Source: Streptomyces sp. A 4/2 (GTDB lineage: Bacteria > Actinomycetota > Actinomycetes > Streptomycetales > Streptomycetaceae). From it: a stretch of 64,000 nt of DNA. The first letter of the stretch is position 1. Each line of letters begins with the position of its first letter. The position numbers and the translations under genes were made by a program. Of this stretch, positions 11,099-19,543 are shown piece after piece. The DNA lies in NCBI RefSeq assembly GCF_940670765.1, contig NZ_CALNVW010000008.1:62001-126000 (forward strand), read 5' to 3'. Under the pieces are notes generated by a model that had not been told where the DNA came from, searched no databases, and saw nothing but the letters and a program-made list of their open reading frames with translations.

Positions 11099-11172
11099 GC
11101 GCCGCTAGCTCAGTTGGTTAGAGCAGCTGACTCTTAATCAGCGGGTCCGGGGTTCGAGTCCCTGGCGGCGCA
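11099..11172 (+). tRNA. tRNA-Lys (CTT), second copy
   Basis: Identical over all 74 bases to the gene at 5604-5677: same GCGCCGC/GCGGCGC acceptor stem, CTT anticodon and T arm. Both lie on the plus strand about 5.5 kb apart with unrelated upstream sequences, so this is a gene duplicate and not a recent tandem copy of the whole locus. Confidence 0.97.
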
Positions 11173-11179
11173 CGCGATA

Positions 11180-11213
11180 CCGAAGCCCCGCACCTCACGG
11201 TGCGGGGCTTCGG
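11180..11213 (+). terminator. terminator of the second tRNA-Lys
   Basis: A perfect 15-bp stem (CCGAAGCCCCGCACC with its inverse) around a 4-base TCAC loop, starting eight bases after the tRNA 3' end. Confidence 0.85.
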
Positions 11214-11451
11214 TCGTACGGGAGGCGGCCCGGGGGCCGATTCCCTGAACGTGATCCACCGCAACACCGCCCGGATGCAAGGCAGTTGGCGCCGCCCGCG
11301 CGCCTTCCGGGCCTACGGCTTCCTCCCCCTCACGGTTCGCGTCACGGTTCGCGTCCGGACGTTCAGCCATCCGGCACCGACGGCACGCACCACGCCGGTG
11401 AGCACACGGACGGACACCATGCGTGACCACTCCCCGGGGCAGCCACCCGCG

Positions 11452-11496
11452 CATGTGGAGAGGCGCCCGGCAGTCTGCCGGGCGCCTCTCCACATG
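11452..11496 (-). terminator. long perfect hairpin after the sortase gene
   Basis: A 21-bp perfect inverted repeat (11452-11472 against 11476-11496) with a 3-base loop, 21 bases beyond the sortase stop. It is strong enough to end transcription from either side. Confidence 0.8.
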
Positions 11497-11516
11497 TGCG
11501 ATGTCCAGCCCTCGGC

Positions 11517-12185
11517 TCACCCCTTGGGCACGCCCGTGAGGTAGGCGGAGACGACCACATTCGCGGTGTACGCCTGCGCCGTACGGTCGAACGAGCCGCC
11601 GCAGGTGATCAGCCTCAGCTCGGCGCGGCCGTGCTCGCGCGGCCCGTACGCCTTCTTCGCGTCGAAGTGGCTGCGCTGGAAGACCTGGACGTCGTCGACG
11701 GTGTACTCGGTGATCGAGCCGTCGGTGGCCGTCACGCGGACCTTCTCCCCCGGGCGGACCGCGCTCAGGCTGTAGAAGACGGCCTTCCGGGTGTCGGTGT
11801 CGACGTGGCCGACCAGCAGAGCGGCACCGACGGCACCCGGGCGGGTACCGCCGTCGAACCAGCCGACGGTGTTCGGGGTGGCGAACGACGGCGGATCGAC
11901 GGCCCCGTGACCGTCGAGCCCCCGGGGGACGATCGGGGCGGCGATGCCCACCGAGGGAATCTCCACCCGCCGCGGCTCCGCGCCCTTGAGGGGATCGTGG
12001 GCGGGGGGCAGCCGGACACCCAGCGGGCGGCCGACCGCGGCGACGTCACCGGTCTTCGGCCCCGAGCTGAGCTCCGGTCCGTTGGTGATCTGACGGCCCC
12101 AGAGCCAGAGCCCGAGCAGCAGCACGGCCCAGGCCACACCGGTCAGGAACCGGCCCGCCCCCGGCGAAGAGCTCCCGGACGCCAT
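11517..12185 (-). CDS. class F sortase
   Basis: 222-aa membrane-anchored transpeptidase. It has an N-terminal transmembrane helix (about residues 13-30), then the sortase beta-barrel with His127 (LLVGHVDT), Cys195 (LITCGGSFD) and a following Arg202, the usual catalytic set. Class F sortases are common in actinobacteria and attach surface proteins to the wall. The gene follows the small exported protein at 12188 with only two bases between, so the two form an operon and the small protein may be a partner or substrate. Confidence 0.88.
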   Translation of the reverse strand: MASGSSSPGAGRFLTGVAWAVLLLGLWLWGRQITNGPELSSGPKTGDVAAVGRPLGVRLPPAHDPLKGAEPRRVEIPSVGIAAPIVPRGLDGHGAVDPPSFATPNTVGWFDGGTRPGAVGAALLVGHVDTDTRKAVFYSLSAVRPGEKVRVTATDGSITEYTVDDVQVFQRSHFDAKKAYGPREHGRAELRLITCGGSFDRTAQAYTANVVVSAYLTGVPKG

Positions 12186-12187
12186 GA

Positions 12188-12733
12188 TCAGGCGTTGTTG
12201 CGCCGACGGCGGACGCTACGGCCGGCCACCGCTACGGCGGCGATCCCGGCGAGCACCAGGCCGACGAGGGTGTGCCGCGTTCCGGGGGCGTCCTCCTGGG
12301 CGGCGACCGTGGCGGTCGCACCGCCACCCGCGTGCACGGGCGCGGTGGGCGTGGTGATGGGCATGGGCCGGTGGCCGTCCTGGTTCTGCCGTACGACGGT
12401 GATCCGGCCGGTGACGACGCTGCCCTTGCATTTGACCTGGACGGTGTAGTCCCTGGACTCGGCGTCGGCGCGGATCCTCGCCTCGGCGTACATGGCGCCT
12501 TTGTCGGCGGCGGGTGCGAATTCGGCCCGTGAGTCGAAGGCGTCCGAGGTGCCGAAGGGCTTGCCGCTGCCGCACCGCACTCTGAGGTCCACCTCCTCGC
12601 CGGGAGCGATGACGGAAGGGCTGACCGTGACCGTTCCTGAGGACCCCTCGCCCGGTGCGGCGATGGCGGTCGCGGGCAGCAGGGCAGCCGCAGCCGCCGT
12701 GGCGGCACAGAGAGTGATGGATATCAAACGCAT
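12188..12733 (-). CDS. exported protein with C-terminal membrane anchor, sortase partner
   Basis: 181-aa protein with a signal peptide (about residues 1-25), a beta-rich extracytoplasmic domain (about 30-120) containing two Cys that could form a disulfide, a short flexible linker, and a C-terminal hydrophobic helix followed by RSVRRRRNNA. That tail layout is typical of sortase substrates, but no clear LPxTG or LAxTG motif is present, so it may stay membrane-anchored. It is co-transcribed with the class F sortase. I do not recognise a named family. Confidence 0.65.
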   Translation of the reverse strand: MRLISITLCAATAAAAALLPATAIAAPGEGSSGTVTVSPSVIAPGEEVDLRVRCGSGKPFGTSDAFDSRAEFAPAADKGAMYAEARIRADAESRDYTVQVKCKGSVVTGRITVVRQNQDGHRPMPITTPTAPVHAGGGATATVAAQEDAPGTRHTLVGLVLAGIAAVAVAGRSVRRRRNNA

Positions 12734-12871
12734 GGTGAACCTCCTGTTCGAAGGTTCACGTCTCCGGGCCCGCCCCGCATCCCGGGCGATCCGTACGGGC
12801 GTGCGACCGGGGGTCCGGCCGGTGGCCCGTACGGCTGCGCGCGCGGCGTTCCGTACGGGCCGGTGACCGGG

Positions 12872-13651
12872 TCAGATCCGGTCGACCAGGTCGGCAATCG
12901 AGTTAACGACGGTGGTCGGCCGGTACGGGTAGCGGTCGATGTCGCCCTTCGCGGTCAGGCCGGTGAGCACCAGGAAGGTCTCCATCCCGGCCTCCAGTCC
13001 CGCGAGTACGTCCGTGTCCATCCGGTCACCGATCATGGCGGAGGTCTCGGAGTGGGCGCCGATGGCGTTGAGTCCGGTCCGCATCATCAGCGGGTTCGGC
13101 TTGCCGACGAAGTACGGGTCCTTGCCGGTGGCCTTGGTGATGAGCGCGGCGACGGACCCGGTGGCGGGCAGCGCGCCCTCGGGCGACGGGCCGGTGTTGT
13201 CGGGGTTGGTGGCGATGAACCGCGCCCCGTTGTTGATCAGGCGGATCGCCTTCGTCAACGCCTCGAACGAGTAGGTCCGGGTCTCGCCCAGGATCACGAA
13301 GTCGGGGTCGGAGTCCGTGAGGACGTAACCGGCTTCGTGCAGCGCCGTGGTCAGCCCGGCCTCACCGATGACGTAGGCGGTACCGCCGGGGTGCTGGTTG
13401 TCCAGGAACTTGGCGGTCGCCAGGGCGGAGGTCCAGATGTTCTCGACGGGGACTTCGAGACCGATGCGCTTCAGCCGGACGTGCAGGTCCCGGGCCGTGT
13501 AGATCGAGTTGTTGGTCAGCACCAGGAAGGGGCGGCCGGCCTCCCGAAGACGCTCGATGAAGGCGTCGGCTCCCGGAACGGGGACGCCCTCGTGCATCAG
13601 CACGCCGTCCATGTCGGTGAGCCACGATTCGATGGGCTTGCGCTCTGTCAT
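12872..13651 (-). CDS. HAD-IIA family phosphatase (NagD-like)
   Basis: 259-aa cytoplasmic phosphatase. HAD motif I is DMDGVL (Asp13 and Asp15), motif II is LTNNS, and the closing motifs are GKPNPLMM and MIGDRMDTD. The C2-type cap between motifs II and III identifies subclass IIA (NagD and p-nitrophenyl phosphatases), acting on nucleotide or sugar phosphates. ATG at 13651 with GGAGT upstream. It sits downstream of the exported phosphoesterase on the same strand but a strong hairpin separates them, so it is probably an independent unit. Confidence 0.85.
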   Translation of the reverse strand: MTERKPIESWLTDMDGVLMHEGVPVPGADAFIERLREAGRPFLVLTNNSIYTARDLHVRLKRIGLEVPVENIWTSALATAKFLDNQHPGGTAYVIGEAGLTTALHEAGYVLTDSDPDFVILGETRTYSFEALTKAIRLINNGARFIATNPDNTGPSPEGALPATGSVAALITKATGKDPYFVGKPNPLMMRTGLNAIGAHSETSAMIGDRMDTDVLAGLEAGMETFLVLTGLTAKGDIDRYPYRPTTVVNSIADLVDRI

Positions 13652-13804
13652 GAGTTCGGACTCCTGGCGACTGGCGACTCGGCGGGGCGATCACCCGGTG
13701 CCGCCGACGGGGCGGAGGCTCCGGGATCACCATCTTATTCATTCCTTCACACCGGCTCCGTCGCCAGAGTGGGGAAGGAGACCGCTCCTTGATACGGCGC
13801 GGCA

Positions 13805-13841
13805 GCTGCCCGCCTGCGCGGAGGGGCACGCGGCGGGCAGC
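13805..13841 (-). terminator. terminator after the exported phosphoesterase
   Basis: GCTGCCCGCC (13805-13814) and GGCGGGCAGC (13832-13841) form a perfect 10-bp stem, extended inward with a few further pairs, about 50 bases beyond the stop at 13892. Confidence 0.6.
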
Positions 13842-13891
13842 CACCGGACCATCGGCGATCCCGGGCCGTGCGGTCGCCGTGCGGTCTCGGA

Positions 13892-15382
13892 CTAGGTGGT
13901 GATCTTGACCCCGTCGACGGTCCAGAACCAGTTGTTGCCGCCCGTGTAGCGGAACCGCACCTGCGCGGTGGAGACGCCGCGCGGCACCTGGAGCGTGAGG
14001 GTCTCGGTGCGGGACGAGGTGTCGGTGGTGTACGTCTTCACGCTCACCGGGGTCCCGCCGCCGTAGCTGACCAGCACCTCGCCCTGCTGCGGGGCCTCCT
14101 GGCGGTAGTACGTCGTGTACGTGAGGGTCGCCGTGCGCCCGCCCGTGACCCGGAAGGCCGGGCTGATCAGGGTCGAGTCGAAGGTGCCCGTGAAGGTCTT
14201 GTCGGACCACTCGTCCCCGTCGGCGACCGCGAAGACGCCCCGGGCCCGCACGTTGGACTCGCGCTGCTGGTCGCGCTCGGCGGCGGTCCAGAACTCGTCG
14301 GTGGTGAAGGACCAGCCGCGCCATTCGGTGACGCCGCCGGTGCCCATCGCGCTGTTGTCGATGGACCAGCCGGGCGGCGGGGTGTGGGTGAAGCCGATGA
14401 CACCGGCGCCGATGCCGGTCTCGTCGACCGGGCCCTGGAGTTGGGGGCGCAGCGCGTCGAAGGCGTCGTCGCCGGGCTGCTGGAGGGGGCGGCCGTCGAG
14501 GTCCCAGGCCGGGTCGACGGCGATGCCGAGGTGGGCGAGCGCGGAGGCCGCGACGTCCGGCATCCTGATGTCGTAGCGGACCGAACCGGCGCTGATCCCG
14601 GGCCCGTCGGCGATCAGGAAGGTCTGCCGTTCCTGCCAGCTGGAGCCGCCGTGGCCGCCGGGGTCGGTGTGGCCGTGGTCGGCGGTGACCATGATCAGCC
14701 AGTCCTCGGAGCCGTAGCTCTTACGGGACTTGACCGCTGCGACGAACTGTCCGACGGAGTCGTCCACGGCGTGGATCGCGTCGAGGTACTGCTGGCTGGC
14801 GGCGCCGTGCTCGTGGCCCGCCTCGTCCACGCCGTCGAGCTGGACGAAGAGCGCGTCGGAGTCACCGGTGGCGAGCTGGGTGACGAGGCGGGAGGTGGTC
14901 CCGGTGTCGTACTCGGCGCTGGGGGTGTTGACCCGGGTGTCCACCTTCGAGGAGAAGACGGTGGTGGTGATCGGGTTCCAGGAGGCGATGGCGTACGTGT
15001 TCAGCGTGGGCTTCACCGTCTCGATCCGGGTCATGAAGTCCGGGTACTGGGCGAAGTTCTGGCCGGTGAAGTTGTTGTCCATCACGTGGTGCTTGTCCGG
15101 CCAGACACCCGTGATGATCGTCGACCAGCCGGGGCCGGAGAGCGTGGGGGCGAACGGGTTGGCGTACAGCGGGCTGGCGGCGGTGAGACCGGCGGCCATC
15201 AGGGCGCCGAGGTGCGGTGCGTCGGCGACCTTGATCTTGCTGAGCAGGGTGCCGTCCAGGCCTATGACCAGGACCTTCGGTGTCCGGGCTCTCGCCTGCG
15301 CGACCGTGGCGAGGGGACCCGCGGCGACGGCGATGGCGGCGGCGCCGACGAGGAGGGAGCGGCGTGACAGCTGCGAGGACAC
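13892..15382 (-). CDS. Tat-exported alkaline-phosphatase-superfamily phosphodiesterase
   Basis: 496-aa secreted enzyme. The RRSLLVGAAA start is a Tat signal. The catalytic domain (about residues 35-315) has a metal-binding GLDG, the nucleophile region APTLSGPGWSTIITGVWPDKH, a second metal site VQLDGVDEAGHEHG and a third VTADHGHTDPGGHGG, as in type I phosphodiesterases/nucleotide pyrophosphatases. A beta-rich C-terminal domain (about 330-496, ending NNWFWTVDGVKITT) looks like a jelly-roll ligand-binding module. The GTG at 15382 has GGAGG five bases upstream. The gene carries the same upstream 18-mer as the aminophosphonate operon, which suggests it frees phosphonate or phosphate from an extracellular ester; the substrate is unproven. 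Confidence 0.82.
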   Translation of the reverse strand: MSSQLSRRSLLVGAAAIAVAAGPLATVAQARARTPKVLVIGLDGTLLSKIKVADAPHLGALMAAGLTAASPLYANPFAPTLSGPGWSTIITGVWPDKHHVMDNNFTGQNFAQYPDFMTRIETVKPTLNTYAIASWNPITTTVFSSKVDTRVNTPSAEYDTGTTSRLVTQLATGDSDALFVQLDGVDEAGHEHGAASQQYLDAIHAVDDSVGQFVAAVKSRKSYGSEDWLIMVTADHGHTDPGGHGGSSWQERQTFLIADGPGISAGSVRYDIRMPDVAASALAHLGIAVDPAWDLDGRPLQQPGDDAFDALRPQLQGPVDETGIGAGVIGFTHTPPPGWSIDNSAMGTGGVTEWRGWSFTTDEFWTAAERDQQRESNVRARGVFAVADGDEWSDKTFTGTFDSTLISPAFRVTGGRTATLTYTTYYRQEAPQQGEVLVSYGGGTPVSVKTYTTDTSSRTETLTLQVPRGVSTAQVRFRYTGGNNWFWTVDGVKITT

Positions 15383-15408
15383 GTAAACCTCCGGTGAGGG
15401 ACGGGGCA

Positions 15409-15442
15409 GCTCAACGCCCCTGCCGCAGCAGGGGCGTTGAGC
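15409..15442 (-). promoter_or_regulatory. perfect leader hairpin before the phosphoesterase gene
   Basis: A 15-bp perfect inverted repeat (15409-15423 with 15428-15442) and a 4-base loop. It lies between the putative operator/promoter (15446-15463) and the GTG start, so it would be transcribed in the 5' leader. It may be an attenuator or mRNA-stabilising stem, or a terminator for readthrough from upstream. There is no U-tract. Confidence 0.5.
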
Positions 15443-15445
15443 GAG

Positions 15446-15463
15446 GGACTAGACCCGTTATCT
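15446..15463 (-). promoter_or_regulatory. putative PhnR operator, copy 2 (phosphoesterase)
   Basis: The 18-mer GGACTAGACCCGTTATCT, identical to 21428-21445. Its core GGACTAGACC is a near-palindrome of the type bound by HutC-subfamily GntR regulators. It starts 64 bases upstream of the phosphoesterase start, similar to the position of the other copy before the FAD oxidase. Confidence 0.65.
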
Positions 15464-15533
15464 TTTCGCAACAGATCGCTGATCGCCAGGCTTGTGCGGT
15501 GAAGTTCTTCCGAACGCCCAGTTGCGGTTCTCA

Positions 15534-15608
15534 CCGGCGCCCGGTCGGGGCTCTTCCCCCGGCGCCCGGTCGGCGCTCTTCCCCCGGCGCCCGGTCGGCA
15601 CTCTTCCC
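15534..15608. repeat. three tandem 25-bp repeats
   Basis: The segment CCGGCGCCCGGTCGG followed by CTCTTCCC recurs at 15534, 15559 and 15584 with 25-bp period. It lies in the gap after the phnS stop and has no ribosome site or gene. Confidence 0.75.
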
Positions 15609-15638
15609 CTGCGCTCAGCTGTCGGTCTCCCCCGGAGT

Positions 15639-16697
15639 TCAGCTGTGCGTGGCCGACTTCCAGTCGCTGACGTACGACGTCAGGTTCTTGGAGACGTCGT
15701 CCCAGTCCGGCGCGAAGACCTCGACGCCCTTCATCAGAGCGCTGAGCGCGGTCGCGTTGGCGTCGGTCGCCTTGACGTCCTGACGGGCGGAGAAGCCGCC
15801 GCCGATCTCGCTGACCTGCTTCTGGGCCTGCTCGGCGAGCATGAAGTCGAGCAGCTTCTTGCCGTTGGCGGAGTGCGGGGCCTTGCTGACCAGACCGGCC
15901 GCGTACGGCAGGGCGAAGGTGGTGGGCTTGCCGCCGGCCTTCGCGGGGAACCAGATGCCGAGGTTCGGCATGGTCTTGGACTGGGCGTAGTTCATCTGGA
16001 CATCGCCGTTGGCGGCCAGGATCTCGCCCTTGTCGACCTTCGGCGCGAGCTTGCCGGTGGAGGCGGACGGGCCGACGTTGTTGGCCTGGAGCTTGCCCAG
16101 GTAGGCCATCGCCGCTTCCTTGGAGCCGAAGTCGTGCATGGCCTTGATGACGACGGCGGTGCCGTCGCCCGCGACGCCCGGAGTGGAGTACTGGAGCTTG
16201 TTCTTGTACTTCCCGTCGAGCAGTTCGTCCCAGGTGGCGGGGGCCGTCTTCAGCTCCTTCTTGTTGTAGACGAAGCCGAAGAAGTTGTTGACGACCGAGG
16301 TCCAGGTGCCGTCGGCGGCCTTGTCGGCGCCGGAGACCTGGTCGGAGCCCTTGGGCGCGTACTTCTGCAGCAGCCCCTTGGAGTCGGCCTGCTGGATGAA
16401 CGGCGGGAGCGTGACGAGCACGTCGGCCTGGGTGTTGGACTTCTCGCGGACCGCGCGCTGCACGACCTCGCCCGAGCCGCCCTCGACGTACTTGACCTTG
16501 ATGCCGGTCTGCTTCTCGAAGTCCTTGAAGACCTGGTCGTACCAGCCGTCGTTGTTCTCGCCCTTGAGGCCGTCGGCGCTGTAGACGGTGACGACCTTGG
16601 CGTCGGACGCGGCGGAGGAACCACCGCAGGCGGACAGGGAGCCGGCGAGCACCAGGGCTCCGGCGACGGCGGCGATCGGCTTGATGTGGCTGCGCAT
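15639..16697 (-). CDS. phnS: 2-aminoethylphosphonate-type ABC transporter, substrate-binding lipoprotein PhnS
   Basis: 352-aa iron(III)/thiamine-like SBP. The N-terminus has a hydrophobic signal ending in the LSACGG lipobox, so it is a lipoprotein. The mature protein begins VVTVYSADGLKGENNDGWYDQVFKDFEKQTGIKV, the pattern of the Fe3+/AEP binding group. ATG at 16697 with AGGAG upstream. AEP is proposed because the operon also carries a phosphonatase-like hydrolase, a TIGR03364-like FAD oxidase and a GntR regulator; iron or thiamine SBPs look similar in sequence, so the ligand rests on context. It is the last gene of the operon. Confidence 0.75.
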   Translation of the reverse strand: MRSHIKPIAAVAGALVLAGSLSACGGSSAASDAKVVTVYSADGLKGENNDGWYDQVFKDFEKQTGIKVKYVEGGSGEVVQRAVREKSNTQADVLVTLPPFIQQADSKGLLQKYAPKGSDQVSGADKAADGTWTSVVNNFFGFVYNKKELKTAPATWDELLDGKYKNKLQYSTPGVAGDGTAVVIKAMHDFGSKEAAMAYLGKLQANNVGPSASTGKLAPKVDKGEILAANGDVQMNYAQSKTMPNLGIWFPAKAGGKPTTFALPYAAGLVSKAPHSANGKKLLDFMLAEQAQKQVSEIGGGFSARQDVKATDANATALSALMKGVEVFAPDWDDVSKNLTSYVSDWKSATHS

Positions 16698-16739
16698 AAC
16701 GTGTCGTTTCTCCTGAAAGTCTGGTGAGGTCAGCCCGGG

Positions 16740-17531
16740 TCAGCGGTAGGAAGCCCGGGTGCGGATGCGGGAGACGGCGAACAGGACCAGCAGGGTCGCC
16801 GCCATGAGGACCACGGCGACCGCCGCGCCCGTGAAGAGCGAGCCGCGGTCGGTGGCCGCGAAGATCTGCACGGGGAGCGGTGTCCAGTCGGGCGGGTAGA
16901 GCATCATCGTGGCGCTCAACTCCCCCATGGACAGGGCGAAGCAGAGCCCGGCCGCCGCTGTCAGGGACGGCAGCAGCAGGGGCAGCCTGACCCGCCACAG
17001 GACGTACGCGGGACGGGCGCCCAGTGATGCCGCCGCCTGCTCGTACACCGGGTCGAGACGCAGGATGGCAGCCGAAACCGACTGGTGGGCGAACGCCGTG
17101 ACAAGAATGGTGTGCGCCAGGATCACGATCGTGGACGTGCCGTTGAGCAGCACCGGCGGTTTGCTGAACGCCACGAGCACGGCGAGGCCGACGACCACCG
17201 ATGGCACGGCGACCGGCAGCATGAACAGCGCGTCCATGAACCGCCTTCCGCGCTTCTTCAGTGCGGCCCCGGCGAGCGCCGCCCAGGTCCCCACGGTCAG
17301 GGCGAGCAGGCTGGCGCTGACCGCGGTGATCAGGCTGGTGGTGAGCGCCTGGAGGGAGTCGCCGCTGGTGGCCGCCGCGTAGTGGTGCAGGGTCGGGCCC
17401 GAGGGGAAGGCACCGGACCAGTTGGTGGCGAACGAGGCCAGCAGGATCACCAGCAGCGGCAGCGCGAACAGCGGCAGGAAGAGCGCGGCGAAGAGGACCC
17501 AGGTGGCCCACTTCCCGGTACGGCTATGCAC
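16740..17531 (-). CDS. phnV: AEP-type ABC transporter permease PhnV
   Basis: 263-aa permease with about six hydrophobic segments and an EAA loop (YEQAAASLGARPAYVLWRVRLPLLLPSL, about residues 165-195). The start is a GTG at 17531, inside the end of phnU; a GTG at 17537 is also possible and neither has a clear ribosome site, so translation probably depends on coupling to phnU. It would form the membrane channel with PhnU. Confidence 0.75.
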   Translation of the reverse strand: MHSRTGKWATWVLFAALFLPLFALPLLVILLASFATNWSGAFPSGPTLHHYAAATSGDSLQALTTSLITAVSASLLALTVGTWAALAGAALKKRGRRFMDALFMLPVAVPSVVVGLAVLVAFSKPPVLLNGTSTIVILAHTILVTAFAHQSVSAAILRLDPVYEQAAASLGARPAYVLWRVRLPLLLPSLTAAAGLCFALSMGELSATMMLYPPDWTPLPVQIFAATDRGSLFTGAAVAVVLMAATLLVLFAVSRIRTRASYR

Positions 17532-18420
17532 CAGCACGGCGGGCCACCATCCGGTAGAGGGAGTAGAGGCCGACGGAGATCGCCACATTGACGACGGCGA
17601 CCACACAGGCGGCCGGGTAGTCGGATTCGAGGATCGCCTTGCCGTACACGAGCATCGGCAGGGTCGTGACGCCCTTGGCGCCCGTGAAGAGCACGATGCC
17701 GAATTCGTTGAGGCACATCACCAGGACGAGGCTGCCGCCGGCGGCGAGCGCGGGAAGCGCCTCAGGCAGGATGACCCGCCGGACGATCCGGCCCGGTCCG
17801 GCGCCCAGCGACGAGGCGACCTCCAGTTGCGCGGTGTCGAGCTGCGAGAAGGCGGCGAGCAGCGGGCGCATCACGAACGGGGTGAAGTAGGTGATCTCCG
17901 CGAGGAGGACACCCCAGGGCGTGGTGAGGAACTGGAAGGGGCCGCTGCCCCCGCCGGTGATGTCCGTCCAGACGCCGTTGGCCATGCCGACCGAGCCGTA
18001 GATGAAGAGCAGCGCGAGGGTGATCAGGAAGGACGGGAAGGAGAGGAAGACGTCGATGAACCGGGCGACGGCCTTCCCGCCGGGGAAGGGCACGAAGGCA
18101 ATCACCACGGCGAGCACGAAGCCGAGGACGAGACAGCCGACGGTCGCCCCGACGGCCAGCCAGACGGTGGTGGTCAGTGCCTCGCGGAACGCGTCGGAGG
18201 CGAAGACCTGGGTGTACGGGGTGAAGGAGGTGCCGCCCGTGTCCGGGGTGACGGACTGCTGGACGACGAGGGCGAGCGGGTAGAGGAAGACCAGCGCGAG
18301 GACGGCGACGGGCGGCAGCGCCCAGATCCAGCGCGGGACCGAACGGGACCTGCCCGGGGCGGTGTCGGTGGGGTCGGTGGGGTCGGTGTCGGCGGCCGGG
18401 ACCGCGGTCGCGCTAGCCAT
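17524..18420 (-). CDS. phnU: AEP-type ABC transporter permease PhnU
   Basis: 298-aa permease with a Thr/Asp/Pro-rich cytoplasmic N-terminus (TDPTDPTDTAP), six hydrophobic segments and an EAA loop (LEVASSLGAGPGRIVRRVILPEALP). The ATG at 18420 lies in the last codons of phnT (8-base overlap). It pairs with PhnV. Confidence 0.77.
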   Translation of the reverse strand: MASATAVPAADTDPTDPTDTAPGRSRSVPRWIWALPPVAVLALVFLYPLALVVQQSVTPDTGGTSFTPYTQVFASDAFREALTTTVWLAVGATVGCLVLGFVLAVVIAFVPFPGGKAVARFIDVFLSFPSFLITLALLFIYGSVGMANGVWTDITGGGSGPFQFLTTPWGVLLAEITYFTPFVMRPLLAAFSQLDTAQLEVASSLGAGPGRIVRRVILPEALPALAAGGSLVLVMCLNEFGIVLFTGAKGVTTLPMLVYGKAILESDYPAACVVAVVNVAISVGLYSLYRMVARRAGA

Positions 18421-19543
18421 CCGAGACCCCGGCCATCGCACCGGCCGTACTGCTCGGTGCTTCCGCCGCCCCGGTCGCGCGGCTCGGTGCCCCTGCCGTC
18501 ACGTCGGCCGACAGGAGTACCGCGTCGTCCGCGGCGAAGTGCAGGGTCACCTCGTCGCCCAGCGCCGGGGTCTCCCGCAGTTCGCGTACGTCCGCCTTGA
18601 GGTCGTGGCCGCCCACGTCGACCAGCAGCCGGTGGGTGGAGCCGCGCCACTGGACCTCGGTGATCCTGCCGCGCAGGGCGTTGGGGCCCTCGCCGAGTCC
18701 GACCAGGTGGGGGCGGACACACAGGGTGGCGGTGGCTCCGTCGGCCGCGCCGTCCGTGTCGCTCACCGCGAGTTCCGTACCGGCGAAGGAGACTCCCCCG
18801 GCGCGGACGGTGACCGGCAGCAGGTTCGCGTTGCCGACGAACGAGGCGGTGAATTCGGTGCGCGGGCGGCGGTAGAGCTCCTGCGGGGTGCCGCAGTCCT
18901 GGAGGCGGGCCCGGTCCATCACGGCGATGCGGTCCGCGAGGGTGAGCGCCTCGACCTGGTCGTGGGTGACGTACAGGATCGAGACGTCGGGCAACTCCCG
19001 GTGCAGCCGCGCCAGTTCGACGAGCATCCCGGACCTGAGCTGGGCGTCGAGTGCGGAGAGCGGCTCGTCGAGCAGCAGCACGCCGGGCCGGATGGCCAGG
19101 GCCCGTGCGATGGCGACGCGCTGCTGCTGGCCGCCGGAGAGTTCGCGCGGGTAGCGCTTGGCGTACGCGGCCATGCCGGTCATGGCGAGGGCTTCCCCGA
19201 CCCGGGCCGGGATCTCGCCCTTGGCGACCTTCTGGGCCTTGAGCCCGAAGGCGACGTTGTCCTCGACCCGCATGTGCGGGAAGAGCGCGTACTGCTGGAC
19301 GACCATGCCGATGCCGCGCCGGTGCGGGGGCAGCGCGGTGACGTCGCGGCCCCCGATGAACACCCGCCCGGCGGCCGGCTGGACGAATCCGGCGACGGCG
19401 CGCAGGGCGGTGGTCTTGCCGGAGCCCGACGGGCCGAGCAGGGCCATGACCTCGCCCGGCTCGACCGTCAGGTCCAGGGAGTCGAGGACGGTGTTCCCGC
19501 CGTACGCGACCGAGACCCCGTCGAAGCGGATACCGCTGGTCAT
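18413..19543 (-). CDS. phnT: AEP-type ABC transporter ATP-binding protein PhnT
   Basis: 376-aa ATPase of the spermidine/Fe3+/AEP group. Walker A is GPSGSGKTT (about residues 37-45), the Q-loop is VVQQYALFPHM, the signature is [15 protein letters not shown] and Walker B is VLLLDEPLSALD. The C-terminal half (about 240-350) is a TOBE-type regulatory domain, followed by an Ala/Ser/Thr-rich tail. Its ATG overlaps the stop of the phosphonatase-like gene (ATGA). Confidence 0.8.
   Translation of the reverse strand: MTSGIRFDGVSVAYGGNTVLDSLDLTVEPGEVMALLGPSGSGKTTALRAVAGFVQPAAGRVFIGGRDVTALPPHRRGIGMVVQQYALFPHMRVEDNVAFGLKAQKVAKGEIPARVGEALAMTGMAAYAKRYPRELSGGQQQRVAIARALAIRPGVLLLDEPLSALDAQLRSGMLVELARLHRELPDVSILYVTHDQVEALTLADRIAVMDRARLQDCGTPQELYRRPRTEFTASFVGNANLLPVTVRAGGVSFAGTELAVSDTDGAADGATATLCVRPHLVGLGEGPNALRGRITEVQWRGSTHRLLVDVGGHDLKADVRELRETPALGDEVTLHFAADDAVLLSADVTAGAPSRATGAAEAPSSTAGAMAGVSDG

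Larger units (their letters stand above)
11173..11516. other. intergenic region with no supported gene
   Basis: Between the second tRNA-Lys and the sortase stop. It holds the tRNA terminator at one end and the sortase terminator at the other. Short open frames inside have no ribosome site or recognisable product. Confidence 0.6.

Noticed and set aside
13885..13901. third copy of the GGACTAG operator core
   Set aside because: Only GGACTAG matches, and it coincides with the stop codon of the phosphoesterase gene.
13868..15367. long plus-strand open frame
   Set aside because: It is a shadow of the exported phosphoesterase, which has a Tat signal, GGAGG site and metal motifs.
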